This document shows, piece by piece, positions 44,531 through 54,267 of a stretch of DNA of 64,000 nt. The stretch lies in contig NZ_JPOE01000005.1 in assembly GCF_000733775.1 (NCBI RefSeq), positions 1-64,000 on the forward strand, read 5' to 3'. Every line of letters starts with the position of its first letter. Position 1 is the first letter of the stretch. Source of the DNA: Thiomonas sp. FB-Cd (GTDB lineage: Bacteria; Pseudomonadota; Gammaproteobacteria; Burkholderiales; Burkholderiaceae_C). The notes beneath the pieces are model-generated. The model worked only from the letters and a program-made list of their open reading frames with translations, searched no databases and was not told the origin of the DNA. The position numbers and the translations under genes were made by a program.

Positions 44531-46462
44531 GCCGGAGTTCGACAGTTTGAGTCAAAAATTGGCTGAAAACGCCGACCCCGGCCTTGACGGAACAAAGGGT
44601 TAGCATCGTTTTTGGAAAAGTACGTGTGGTGGCACGTTTTTCCACATTGTGAGGCTGTTGCCATTTGCAGATGGGTTGGTGTATTGTGGCGGCATGTTTA
44701 TCAAGATCACCACCTCCGGCGGTCGCCGCTATGTCCAGCTCGTGGAGTCCTACCGGGATGAGAGCGGGCGGGTGAAGAAACGCACGGTGGCCACCCTGGG
44801 GCGCGCCGACCAAGCTGGCAGCCAGCTTGAGAGCGTGATCCGCGGCCTGCAGCGACTTCGCGGCGACATGCCGCCGGAGGCCGGCGCGGTGGCGACCGTG
44901 GCCGACGTGCGGTTCGAGTCCAGCCGCGCCCTGGGCGACGTATGGGCGCTGACCGAGCTGTGGGACGAATTGGGATTCGGCGAGCTGCGCCGGGTTTTTG
45001 GTCGCACGCGCAGCCGCATCGACGTCGAGGGGCTGGTGCGCCTGATGGTGCTCAACCGCCTGTGCGATCCGACATCCAAGCTCGGGGTGCTGCGCTGGCT
45101 GCAGACGGTGGCGCTGCCGCGCTTTGCGCCCAAGGAAGTGACGCACCAGCAACTGCTGCGGGCGATGGACGCGCTGGTCGAACACCAGGACCGCGTGCAG
45201 GCGGCGCTGGCCGGGTTGCTGCGCCCGCTGATCGACCAGGACCTGTCGGTGGTGTTCTACGACATGACCACCATCGGCGTGGAGGGCGAGACCGAGCTGG
45301 CCGGCGACCTACGCCAGTTCGGCATATCCAAGGACGGCGGCATTCGCCGCCAGTTCATGCTCGGAGTGGTGCAGACGGCCGAGGGACTGCCGCTGACGCA
45401 TCGGGTCTGGGAAGGGAACACGGCCGAGGCACCGACGCTCAGCACCGTGGTTCAAGAGGTTCTGGCGCTGTACCCGGTCAAGCGCGTGGTGCTGGTGGCC
45501 GATCGCGGTCTGCTCAGCCTGGACAATCTGGAGTGGCTGCGCGGGCAACGCGTGGGCGGCACCGAGCAGCCACTGGAGTTCATCCTGGCCGTGCCGGGGC
45601 GGCGTTATGCCGAATTCTCGGAGATTCTGGAGCCGATCCACGCGCAGCGCTGCGCGGCAGCCACCCGCGAGGTCCTCGGCGAGACCCGCTGGCAGGACAT
45701 GCGCCTGGTCTGGGCCCACGATCCGCGCCGCGCCCTGGAACAAACCGCAGCGCGCCGCCAGCATATCGAAGAACTCACGCAGGAAGCCCAGCGGCGTGCT
45801 GGCAAGCTTGATGCGCAAGAAGGCGGCACCGCCTTCAGAGGCCGGCGCCTGAGCGACTCCGGTGCTAAGGCCTGGCTGTACCGCGCGGTCTCCGAGGCGC
45901 ATCTGGGCTCGATCATCAAGGTCGACCTGCAATCGGATCTGTTCACCTACGTCATCGACGACAAGGCGCTGGCGCGTGCAGAACTCAACGACGGCAAGCT
46001 GTTGTTGGTGACCAATGTGCCAGAGTTGTCGGCGCTTGAGGTTCTGCGACGCTACAAGAGCCTGGCCGACATCGAGCGCGGCTTCAAGATTCTCAAATCC
46101 GAGATCGAGATCGCCCCGGTGTTCCACCGCTTGCCCGACCGCATCCGTGCCCATGCGCTGATCTGCTTCATCGCTCTGGTGCTGTACCGCGTCATGCGCA
46201 TGCGCCTCAAGGACGCCGGCTCCAAGCTGTCGCCCGAACGTGCACTCGAGCAACTGCGGCGCATCCAATACCACCAGGTCCACCTCGGCGGCGAGCGCCG
46301 CGACGGCACGTCCTCGCTCAGCGACGCCGACCACGCCATCCTCCAAGGACTCAAGCTCCCGAAACCCGCCATCGACGACCAACTCGCACTCCTGTAGGGG
46401 CACGTTTCAACGCTCACCCTAACGATATCGCGTACTTACGACCGTAACTGTCGAACTCCGGC
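44531..46462 (+). mobile_element. IS1634-like insertion sequence in pilX
   Basis: 1,932 bp bounded by 17-bp perfect inverted repeats (GCCGGAGTTCGACAGTT at 44531-44547, its complement at 46446-46462). The target duplication is GACC (44527-44530 and 46463-46466). The junctions rebuild the pilX reading frame exactly, so the boundaries are secure. It carries one transposase gene and appears intact. The duplication of 4 bp is shorter than the 5-6 bp usually quoted for IS1634. Confidence 0.93.
44694..46397 (+). CDS. IS1634-like DDE transposase
   Basis: 567 residues. It starts MFIKITTSGGRRYVQLVESYRD, as in IS1634/IS4-group enzymes. Candidate catalytic residues are D in VVFYDMTTIGVEGE, D in VLVADRGLL, and E in the ADIERGFKILKSEIEIAPVFH region (YREK-like box). 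The gene is complete. Confidence 0.9.
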   Translation: MFIKITTSGGRRYVQLVESYRDESGRVKKRTVATLGRADQAGSQLESVIRGLQRLRGDMPPEAGAVATVADVRFESSRALGDVWALTELWDELGFGELRRVFGRTRSRIDVEGLVRLMVLNRLCDPTSKLGVLRWLQTVALPRFAPKEVTHQQLLRAMDALVEHQDRVQAALAGLLRPLIDQDLSVVFYDMTTIGVEGETELAGDLRQFGISKDGGIRRQFMLGVVQTAEGLPLTHRVWEGNTAEAPTLSTVVQEVLALYPVKRVVLVADRGLLSLDNLEWLRGQRVGGTEQPLEFILAVPGRRYAEFSEILEPIHAQRCAAATREVLGETRWQDMRLVWAHDPRRALEQTAARRQHIEELTQEAQRRAGKLDAQEGGTAFRGRRLSDSGAKAWLYRAVSEAHLGSIIKVDLQSDLFTYVIDDKALARAELNDGKLLLVTNVPELSALEVLRRYKSLADIERGFKILKSEIEIAPVFHRLPDRIRAHALICFIALVLYRVMRMRLKDAGSKLSPERALEQLRRIQYHQVHLGGERRDGTSSLSDADHAILQGLKLPKPAIDDQLALL

Positions 46463-46678
46463 GACCGGCGTCATCGACCCGACGCTGTGCAACACCCAAG
46501 GTTATGTGGCTGTTTTCTACAACGTATGGGTGCAAGCCACGGCGACGAACAACCCCGCTGCAGGATCATCGACGACGCAGGCGGTCTACCGCGCCTGCGT
46601 CAGGCAAGGATGAAGGCAAGAGCGCTTGAAGCCAACCATCAGCGCCATCTTGGGAACCCATTGCCGGAGAACAAAGAC

Positions 46679-49600
46679 ATGAAAAAACTATTTCGTTGGG
46701 GAGTTTTGCTTACGACCTCCCTTGCATTGAACATGACCCCTTGGGCCATACCCCAGAGCAGTGCGGCCACTGCTCCCCGGCCCCAAATCGTGATCGCCCT
46801 AGGGAATTCCCAATCCATGGATGGTGACCTAAGCGGGGCGATCATGACCGGCTCGGGTCAACTTTCATCAGGTTTGAGTAGCCTCGCCAACAGCAGTTCG
46901 CCGGTGAACTACACGGTGCCTTCCGGCTTCACGCCACCACTGACGCCAACACAAACCGCATCAGCACCCTATACCGTAAGCCAAAATGGCACGTTTTTTG
47001 ATAATGGCGCCAGCCGTTTGAATGTAGCCAAGGCCGGCGTCACCTCCGTGTTGCAGCAATACCTCCCAAGCATGGACTTTGCCCTGGAAGATTACAGCAC
47101 TTCGGATAAAAATCTTGATACGACATGGGTCTATTACATGTCTCCCAGCGGTGGATTCCAATTCGCCAGCACCGTGCCGACCAATGGGTTCACGAGTTAT
47201 GCGGCGTATCAGAGCTTTGTCGCATCCCCCTCCTATCCGCAAGCTAGTCCTGCGCCGACGCGCTGGGTTGTCAACCCTTGCTATAACTATCCTAATGCCT
47301 CGTCCTCGGTCCAGAGTTACTGCGCATCGATCGCGGGGCTGTACGGCTCGACCACACTGTCCGGTAGCACGTACATGCAAATCAGCGCTTCGAGCGACGA
47401 TCCCAACATCAATGACGTCTTGTACTCCGGCTCCTTGTCAGGTATTTTCGTATCCTTTAACGGGCCCAATCCCTCCTCCCCATATCCGCCAAATTTTAGC
47501 CTGAGCGATTATGAGTCTGGGAATATTTACGTCTCGTATAAGTCGACTTCGCCCGACAATGGCCCTTTTGGCACCAACCCAACCAACGCCGGCTATGTTC
47601 CCTATTCTTCACAAGTGATGTATGCCCAGCGAGGGTTTGGTTATTACGTGCAGAGTTTGAGTCCCAACGCAGGCAATATGGTTGTGTCGATGACAAATCT
47701 CGGCAGCAATCCATCTTCTTCATCGGTTAATTCAGCGCTAAGTCCCTTCGTTGCAGCGATGCAACCCGAGACGAACAACTCATCGTCGACAGAAATCAAG
47801 TCCCTCGCTTACCAGTCACCGCTGGCCGGCCTGGTGCAAGGCGCCGGCAGTGCTCTCAATGGCCTGACCGCCTCTTGTGCGGGGCAATACGTCATTCTCG
47901 TGACCGACGGTTTGCCGACGATGGACACCGCCGGCAATAACTGGCCACCGCTGGGTAGCGCCGCAGGGCAGGGGTACGGGGTCAATGCGGCGTTCTATGG
48001 CGTGGCCGGAAAGGCCGCCTATGGGATCAACAATGATTTGGGCAATACCGGAGGTACTGTGGGCGCGCTCGACGTCGCCAACACCAACGATCAGGCATTG
48101 ATCGACACCATCACAGCCATCCAGAGCCTTGCCCAAAAAGGCATCAAGACCTACGTTGTCGGCCTCGGTGCCGGGGTGGATGCGTCAGCCAACCCTGCTG
48201 CGTCCTACGCGCTCAACGCGATGGCCATCGCAGGCGGCACGGCGCATGAGTACCCGGCCAATAACGTCCCCGCATTCACGTCAGCATTGAGCACGATCGC
48301 TGCGACGATTTACGGCAACGTCATCGCTTCTGCACCCGCGGTTCCGGGCTATGTGCAAAACGGCTCTCTCGCCTACGTTTTGGCGTCCAACAACGTGTAC
48401 GGCAACGAGCAGGGCATCTTCGACGCCTTTTCTACAGACGCCAGCGGAAACGTGTCAACCCAGCCAGTCTGGACACTTCAAATGACAGGCCAGCAGCGTA
48501 CAGCGGCGCTTCTGACCGATCAGGGAACCGGCTCGACCACGATTCCCTTGACGCAAGCGTCCGCCCCGATGTTCGGAAGCCCGACAAGCCCGAACGCACA
48601 GACCATCATCAACTACACCATCGACCCGTCCTATAACAGCGGCCAATATTTGGCTGGACGAGCGAGCGGAAGCTTCCTAGGCACGGTCACATCACAGGCG
48701 GACAAGCCACTTATTTTGAGCCAGCCCAACAATCCCTACTTCATTACAAACGGCGCCTATCGGACGTTTGCCCAAGCGAACACAAGCCGCGCCCCACTCG
48801 TCTTGTTTACGGCCAATGATGGGTTTCTGTATGCGGTGTCGACCGGGTCCACGACCAGCGCGGGCACGTTGCAATGGGCTTGGATGCCTTCCGTGCTCTT
48901 GCCCCAACTCCAGAACTACACGACGTTCCAATCGACCTTGCCGATGAATGGCGGGTTGACCACCGTCGACAGCGCCGATGCCAATGGAAAGTGGGCAACG
49001 TATGTCGTGGGTACGGCACAAAGCGGAGCGCTGCACTATGACTTGAAATTAACTGGATGCAGTTCGTCGACGAGCTCGTGTACGCCGACGGTCTCGAACG
49101 TCTGGTTCGACAACCAAAGTGGTGCCACATCGCCGCCACAATCCGCGCCCCAGGCACCGGCAACGTGGTGGGACAGTACTGGGGTTGCCTACGCTTACTA
49201 CTTCACCACGTCAGGGTCGACCTCCTACTTCAACCTCATGCGTCTTTATGACGGATCGACGAGCAAGGTCAAAGTCAGTTTCACTCCATCATCGACGACC
49301 TATGTTGACGTCCTCGGCGGAAAACTCTACGTCGGAGACACGCAGGGCAACATTTGGTCTTTCGACTTGACAACGGGGACAACTGCAAGTGGTGTGACCG
49401 GCCCGACCCTGGTCGGAACCGTACCGAACGAAACGGCGGCCGGGCCCATTCGTTACCAAGGCTACGCCCAGACGTCGAGTGGCATCTACATTTGGGCAAC
49501 CACCGACCATCAGGTGACGGTGTTCAAGTTCACCGGCGGCGCCGTGACATCGAGCGCCACGGGCTGGACCCCATGGTGGTGGTCGAGCACTTCGGGCTCG

Positions 49601-50056
49601 GGTTACTTCTCGAATGGTGGGACGGTGACAACCAGCACGGACCCGGGTGTGCTTTCGACGGCGGCACCTTACTGGATCGATACAGGCGGAACAATCACCG
49701 ACAAATCGGCGGTTGAAGCGGGCACTTTGATCGTTCCGGTGACGGTCAGCCCACCGACATCGTCTTGCGGTGTAGCAACCGCGAAGTACGATTTTTTTGA
49801 TTTGGGTACTGGAACATTTCCACAGAAGAAATTCCACGACCTCAATGGCAACGTCATCACGAGCAACCCCGTGATCGGTCTGGGTACAGCCTATTCGCCG
49901 GCCATATCGCAAAATGGCAACGGTTCATCGATCGTGTATGGCACGGCGTCTCAAAACCAGCAAGGCAAGATCGGCTTTCAGGTGGCGGCAACGAGCGGAA
50001 TCCACGTGGGGCCAGGCATCATGGGATGGCAGCCCCTGTGGATGCTCCAACCATGA
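46679..50056 (+). CDS. pilY1: Type IV pilus tip adhesin/assembly protein PilY1
   Basis: 1125 residues. A signal peptide (MKKLFRWGVLLTTSLALN, cleavage near SSA) is followed by a von Willebrand A-like N-terminal part with a degenerate MIDAS (ALGNSQSMDGDL, where family members have D-x-S-x-S) and VTDGLP. The C-terminal PilY1 β-propeller includes FTANDGFLYAVSTG, WATYVVGTAQSGA and KLYVGDTQGNIWSFDL. PilY1 primes pilus assembly and binds surfaces; MIDAS degeneracy may change metal-dependent adhesion. A GGAGA site precedes the ATG. It lies downstream of the IS and might be polar-affected or transcribed from it. Confidence 0.88.
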   Translation: MKKLFRWGVLLTTSLALNMTPWAIPQSSAATAPRPQIVIALGNSQSMDGDLSGAIMTGSGQLSSGLSSLANSSSPVNYTVPSGFTPPLTPTQTASAPYTVSQNGTFFDNGASRLNVAKAGVTSVLQQYLPSMDFALEDYSTSDKNLDTTWVYYMSPSGGFQFASTVPTNGFTSYAAYQSFVASPSYPQASPAPTRWVVNPCYNYPNASSSVQSYCASIAGLYGSTTLSGSTYMQISASSDDPNINDVLYSGSLSGIFVSFNGPNPSSPYPPNFSLSDYESGNIYVSYKSTSPDNGPFGTNPTNAGYVPYSSQVMYAQRGFGYYVQSLSPNAGNMVVSMTNLGSNPSSSSVNSALSPFVAAMQPETNNSSSTEIKSLAYQSPLAGLVQGAGSALNGLTASCAGQYVILVTDGLPTMDTAGNNWPPLGSAAGQGYGVNAAFYGVAGKAAYGINNDLGNTGGTVGALDVANTNDQALIDTITAIQSLAQKGIKTYVVGLGAGVDASANPAASYALNAMAIAGGTAHEYPANNVPAFTSALSTIAATIYGNVIASAPAVPGYVQNGSLAYVLASNNVYGNEQGIFDAFSTDASGNVSTQPVWTLQMTGQQRTAALLTDQGTGSTTIPLTQASAPMFGSPTSPNAQTIINYTIDPSYNSGQYLAGRASGSFLGTVTSQADKPLILSQPNNPYFITNGAYRTFAQANTSRAPLVLFTANDGFLYAVSTGSTTSAGTLQWAWMPSVLLPQLQNYTTFQSTLPMNGGLTTVDSADANGKWATYVVGTAQSGALHYDLKLTGCSSSTSSCTPTVSNVWFDNQSGATSPPQSAPQAPATWWDSTGVAYAYYFTTSGSTSYFNLMRLYDGSTSKVKVSFTPSSTTYVDVLGGKLYVGDTQGNIWSFDLTTGTTASGVTGPTLVGTVPNETAAGPIRYQGYAQTSSGIYIWATTDHQVTVFKFTGGAVTSSATGWTPWWWSSTSGSGYFSNGGTVTTSTDPGVLSTAAPYWIDTGGTITDKSAVEAGTLIVPVTVSPPTSSCGVATAKYDFFDLGTGTFPQKKFHDLNGNVITSNPVIGLGTAYSPAISQNGNGSSIVYGTASQNQQGKIGFQVAATSGIHVGPGIMGWQPLWMLQP

Positions 50057-50104
50057 CGCATCTCATCATATCTTTGAAATCACATTGTCCTGAATGCGCC
50101 TGAA

Positions 50105-50149
50105 TCGGGAGCCGCCAAGACGGCCGATCAACGCCTTGGCGGCTCCCGA
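50105..50149. terminator. Strong bidirectional hairpin between pilY1 and nrdJ
   Basis: A 15-bp stem (50105-50119 pairs with 50135-50149; left arm TCGGGAGCCGCCAAG). It separates convergent genes. U-tracts are poor, so termination may be moderate in both directions. Confidence 0.6.
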
Positions 50150-50292
50150 AGATCTCGTCTGGCCGGGTCCGCCAAGGTCCTGGCACTTCTGCAAGACACG
50201 GGCGGCCTGAAAACGACGAGCGATATTCCGTTTTGTCCGTCTGAATCCACAGAGGCTACGGTTCACCCCGCCAAACCTTGGCGCCTTGGAAT

Positions 50293-52722
50293 TTAGCCGC
50301 AACTGCCGATGTACCCACAGTTATCGCAACGATCGCAGCCATCGACCCGTCGCAAGAACGGGCCGCCGCAGTCTGGACATATGCGCCCGCTGGCCAACAG
50401 ATCGGGCGCCGCCCCAGGGTGCTCCAGGTCAATGCGCAAACCGTCAGGCGCCGGGGATCGCTGAGCAAGGACAGCGATCGGTTGCTCACGGCCGTCCTCC
50501 CGCAAAAAACCACGGCGTCTGAGCATTTCCTGCAGTGCGTAGGCGATCGCGGCCACTTCCGACTGGTGGAAACGTGGAACGCGACTTCCATCCGCCTTGA
50601 TGACCTCCCCGCAGCGCACCGGACCCTTATCCCACACCACCTCGCGCATGTTCTGCAGCGACTTCGCGACCGAACCGCCCGATCGCGCCACCAGCGACAG
50701 CAACCGCATGTTCGAGGCAATCCACTGCTGCCCCTCGTCGCGCTGGCCTGCAGGCATGAAAAACTCGATTGGCCGCTCAATGCGAACTGGCCTGCCATCC
50801 ACCAAGCCCTCGACTTCCGCGAACGAAATCGACAGGTAAACAGTCTTCCGGCCCTCTGCGGTCATGTAACTGACCTTCGCCGTGACCGCCTGCAAGTCAC
50901 CCGCCGGTCGGCCCTCGATTCGGCGGGTGAGCGGATCGGTATCCGCAGGCTGCGGGGTCAGCGACGAAGATGCTTCGGAAGGAGTGGCCTGCAACACGGC
51001 ACCCAGCACACTGTTCGGCCGGTACGTGGCCAAACCCTTGAGCCCTGCCTTCCAGGCCTCGAGGTAGAGATCCTTGAAATTGCCAAAGGGATAATCTTCG
51101 GGAACATTGACCGTCTTGCTAATGCTGGTGTCGATGAACGGCTGCACAGCAGAGAGCATTCGCATATGGTCCTGCGCCGACATCTCCAGGGCTGTCACAA
51201 ACGCCGGCGGCAAGGCGCTGACGTCGCCGCCCAAATCCCGCCATAACCGCCACGCGTGGTCAGCCACTTCATATTCGCGCAACGTGTTGTCGGACATCCG
51301 CTTTTTTCGCGTGTAGGCCCAGGAAAACGCAGGCTCGATACCGTTGCTGGCGTTGTCAGCGAAGGCCAGGCTAATGGTTCCAGTGGGTGCCACGGCCAAG
51401 AGGTGAGAATTGCGCAAGCCGCCTTTGGCGATCGCCTCGCGCAAGGATTCGGGCAGACGCTTCACGAACGCACTGGCGAGATATTTTTCCGCATCAAATA
51501 GCGGAAAAGCGCCCTTTTCCCGGGCGAGTTCGACCGATGCTGCATACGCGGCATCGCGCAAATGGCGGCCCATTTCCGCAGCGAAGGTACGGGCCGGCTC
51601 GGCGTCATACCGCAGCCCAAGCATGATGCAGGCGTCGCCCAGCCCCAGAAAGCCCAGACCGACGCGCCGCTTGTTCCGCGCCTCCGCATGCTGCTCGGGC
51701 AATGGCCAGTAGGTCACATCAAGCACGTTATCGAGCATGCGCACCGCGCTTCGCGCCACCGCCACGAAGGCGACGAAGTCGAAGCGAGCCTTTGCAGTAA
51801 ATGGCTGCTGGACAAAACGTGTCAGATCCAGCGAACCCAGGCAGCAGCATCCATAGTCGGGCAGGAACTCTTCGGCGCACGGGTTCGTCGCCTCAAACGT
51901 TTCGCAGTAGTACAGATTGTTCTCGCGATTTGCCGTATCGAGAAACAGGATGCCCGGCTCGGCGTGATCGTACGTGGATCGCATGATCTGATCCCACAAC
52001 GTGCGCGCCGGGATGCTGCGATACACCCAAAGACCGTCTTGGCGCTGGTGGGCGCCTGCGCCAATCTGGGCGTCGCTTGGACGCGCTTTGTGCACAAGTT
52101 CCCAGACCAGATCGCGCTCGACCGCTTGCATGAATGCGTCGCTCACGCCCACCGAGAGATTGAAATTCTTGAAATCCCCCTTGTCCTTGGCGTGAACGAA
52201 GGCCTCAACATCAGGGTGATCGATGCGCAAGACGCCCATTTGCGCCCCGCGCCGGCTGCCCGCCGACTCCACCGTTTCGCATGACGCGTTGAACACCTGC
52301 ATGAACGACAGCGGACCGCTGGCGTGCGAATGCGTGCTCCCCACCATGCTGCCAGCGGGGCGGATGCGGCTAAAGTCATAGCCGACGCCCCCGCCGCGAC
52401 GCATGGTCTCTGCAGCTTGCGCCAGCGCCTTGTAAATTCCAGGCTTGCCGTCCACGTCGTCCGAAACGGAGTCGCCCACGGGCTGCACGAAGCAGTTGAT
52501 CAAGGTGGCCCGAATGTCCGTGCCGGCCGCTGACATGATGCGTCCAGCCGGGACGAAACCCGCCTGCAGCGTCTGCAAGAACTCCGTCTCCCGCTCTGCA
52601 GGATTGGCCTCGACTGCGGCCAATGCGCGAGCAACGCGTGCGTGAATGTCAGTCGCAGTACGCTCCTCGCTCTTTGCATATTTTTCTGCGAGAACATCCA
52701 GACTGATGCTTTGCGGCTCCAT
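50293..52722 (-). CDS. nrdJ: Adenosylcobalamin-dependent ribonucleotide reductase (class II)
   Basis: 809 residues. Class II features: N-terminal LINCFVQPVGDS and ETMRRGGGVGYDFSRIRP, central NPCAEEFLPDYGCCCLGSLDLT with catalytic cysteine, SRRGAQMGVLRIDHPDVEAF, and a C-terminal zinc-binding-like tail CPDCGG…CDRCDNCGYIGSC. It makes dNTPs independent of oxygen using vitamin B12. I start at the ATG behind AAGGAG; a longer start (52773) exists. It is 62 bp after rmuC. No B12 riboswitch fits in that gap. Confidence 0.93.
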   Translation of the reverse strand: MEPQSISLDVLAEKYAKSEERTATDIHARVARALAAVEANPAERETEFLQTLQAGFVPAGRIMSAAGTDIRATLINCFVQPVGDSVSDDVDGKPGIYKALAQAAETMRRGGGVGYDFSRIRPAGSMVGSTHSHASGPLSFMQVFNASCETVESAGSRRGAQMGVLRIDHPDVEAFVHAKDKGDFKNFNLSVGVSDAFMQAVERDLVWELVHKARPSDAQIGAGAHQRQDGLWVYRSIPARTLWDQIMRSTYDHAEPGILFLDTANRENNLYYCETFEATNPCAEEFLPDYGCCCLGSLDLTRFVQQPFTAKARFDFVAFVAVARSAVRMLDNVLDVTYWPLPEQHAEARNKRRVGLGFLGLGDACIMLGLRYDAEPARTFAAEMGRHLRDAAYAASVELAREKGAFPLFDAEKYLASAFVKRLPESLREAIAKGGLRNSHLLAVAPTGTISLAFADNASNGIEPAFSWAYTRKKRMSDNTLREYEVADHAWRLWRDLGGDVSALPPAFVTALEMSAQDHMRMLSAVQPFIDTSISKTVNVPEDYPFGNFKDLYLEAWKAGLKGLATYRPNSVLGAVLQATPSEASSSLTPQPADTDPLTRRIEGRPAGDLQAVTAKVSYMTAEGRKTVYLSISFAEVEGLVDGRPVRIERPIEFFMPAGQRDEGQQWIASNMRLLSLVARSGGSVAKSLQNMREVVWDKGPVRCGEVIKADGSRVPRFHQSEVAAIAYALQEMLRRRGFLREDGREQPIAVLAQRSPAPDGLRIDLEHPGAAPDLLASGRICPDCGGPFLRRVDGCDRCDNCGYIGSCG

Positions 52723-52784
52723 GCCGTGCTCCTTAGCTCGTGCAGCGCGCAGGTCCTTCGAGGACCTGCTCATGTCAATGCAGG

Positions 52785-54251
52785 TTATAGCGTGTCTTCG
52801 GTCAGCGTGGAGTCGGCATCGGTCAACCCGAGAACAGACTGCGTCTCGTCCGCTGGCAATGCCTCCACGCTGCGGAGTTGCCGGTGCATGGCGCGCGTGC
52901 GCGTTTCAGCCGCACCGATGGTATTGCTTGCTTCGTCCAGCTTCTTGCGCGTCTTCGCCAGCACGTCGCCAAACTTGGCGAATTCGGTCTTCACCGCCCC
53001 CAAGACCTTCCATACTTCCGTCGATCGCTGCTCGAGCGCCAAGGTACGAAATCCCATGTGAAGGCTGTTGAGCAATGCCAGAAGGGTGGTGGGACCCGCG
53101 AGCATCACACGGTGCTCGCGTTGCAGCGACTCCACCAGTCCGGGGCGTCGCAGCGCCTCCGCGTAAAGACCCTCGGTCGGCAGGAACAGAATGCCAAAGT
53201 CGCTCGTATGGGGCGCCGCGATGTACTTGGCATGAATCGTCTTGGCTTCCTCACGCAGGCGCAGTTCCAGCGCTTTGGCTGCAAGATCCGCTGAAGGTTT
53301 ATCCGCGCGGTCTTGTGCATCAAGAAGCCTCTCGTAATCCTCGCGCGGGAACTTGGCGTCAATGGGCAACCACAGCGGTCCGTCGCCCCTCCCGGGCAGG
53401 CGAATGGCGTACTCAACACGCGCGCCACTTCCCGGTACAGTTTCCACGTTCACGCCGTATTGCTCTGGGGTGAAAACCTGCTCAATCAGCCCGGCGAGCT
53501 GAATTTCCCCGAACACCCCGCGCGACTTCACGTTCGAAAACACCCGCTTGAGATCGCCCACGCCCTGCGCCAAGGTCTGCATCTCACCCAAGCCGCGATG
53601 CACGAGCTCCAGCCGCTCGGCCACCTGCTTGAAACTCTCGCCGAGGCGCTGCTCCAGGGTCGCATGGAGCTTTTCGTCCACGGTCAAGCGCATTTGTTCA
53701 AGTTTTTTCTCGTTGTCGGCCTGCATGTCGCGCAAACGCAACTCCACCGTGCCGCGCACTTCATCCAGCTTTTGGTCCGCGCTCTGACGCGATTCGACCA
53801 GACGCTGGTCCGTCGTCTGACGCAACGCGTCCAGGCGCTCGACGAGCTGTGCCTGGAGAGACTGCAGGCTTTGGGTGTTCGTTTGTGTCAGGTGACCCAC
53901 CTGCTGCACCAAAGTGTCACCCACGGATTTTTGCAGACTCTGCAATTGCAGCGCCACGGCATCGAGCTGGGTGTTTTGGGTCCGGGTGCTCTCGGCCTGC
54001 TGGTTGAGCAGCATCTGCTGGAACTGCGAGAGTTGCGCAGCCTGCTCAGTGCGCAGGCTTTGGGTAGCCGACTGTACCGCGCCGCGAAGCTCCCGCTCCA
54101 AGCGTTCAAACGGCGTTGCAAGTTCCTTGACCAGGTTCTGCCGCCCCTCGGCTTGTGCGCGCTGCCGCACGACCAGCACCCAGCCCAAAACGACGTTGAC
54201 AAAAAGAAGGGCAACGATAAAAAGAAGCAGCGATATCGCTTCGGTTGTCAT
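52785..54251 (-). CDS. rmuC: DNA recombination protein RmuC
   Basis: 488 residues. The N-terminal membrane anchor (ISLLLFIVALLFVNVVLGWVLVV) is followed by a long coiled coil (about residues 30-220, rich in Q, E, L). The RmuC nuclease-like domain contains VKSRGVFGEIQLAGLIEQVFTPEQY, LPIDAKFPREDYERLL and LAGPTTLLALLNSLHMGFRTLALE. It limits inversion and recombination at short repeats. It lies 16 bp after the 2-hydroxyacid dehydrogenase. Confidence 0.92.
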   Translation of the reverse strand: MTTEAISLLLFIVALLFVNVVLGWVLVVRQRAQAEGRQNLVKELATPFERLERELRGAVQSATQSLRTEQAAQLSQFQQMLLNQQAESTRTQNTQLDAVALQLQSLQKSVGDTLVQQVGHLTQTNTQSLQSLQAQLVERLDALRQTTDQRLVESRQSADQKLDEVRGTVELRLRDMQADNEKKLEQMRLTVDEKLHATLEQRLGESFKQVAERLELVHRGLGEMQTLAQGVGDLKRVFSNVKSRGVFGEIQLAGLIEQVFTPEQYGVNVETVPGSGARVEYAIRLPGRGDGPLWLPIDAKFPREDYERLLDAQDRADKPSADLAAKALELRLREEAKTIHAKYIAAPHTSDFGILFLPTEGLYAEALRRPGLVESLQREHRVMLAGPTTLLALLNSLHMGFRTLALEQRSTEVWKVLGAVKTEFAKFGDVLAKTRKKLDEASNTIGAAETRTRAMHRQLRSVEALPADETQSVLGLTDADSTLTEDTL

Positions 54252-54267
54252 GGATTGCGCGTGCCCG

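Larger units (their letters stand above)
44096..46613 (+). pseudogene. pilX: Minor pilin PilX, split by an IS element
   Basis: The 5' part (44096-44530, 145 codons) begins MEPIIKARRQRGAALLIVIALFLI, the PilX-type N-terminus. The 3' part (46467-46613) encodes GVIDPTLCNTQGYVAVF and ends YRACVRQG*. Removing the IS and one copy of the GACC duplication joins the two in frame (…VTPT-GVIDP…) into a 193-residue protein, the expected PilX length. The insertion is thus recent and would destroy PilX and reduce or change pilY1 expression, with effects on pilus assembly. Confidence 0.92.

Noticed and set aside
52723..52784. Possible cobalamin riboswitch before nrdJ
   Set aside because: Only 62 bp separate rmuC and nrdJ and no B12-box is seen.
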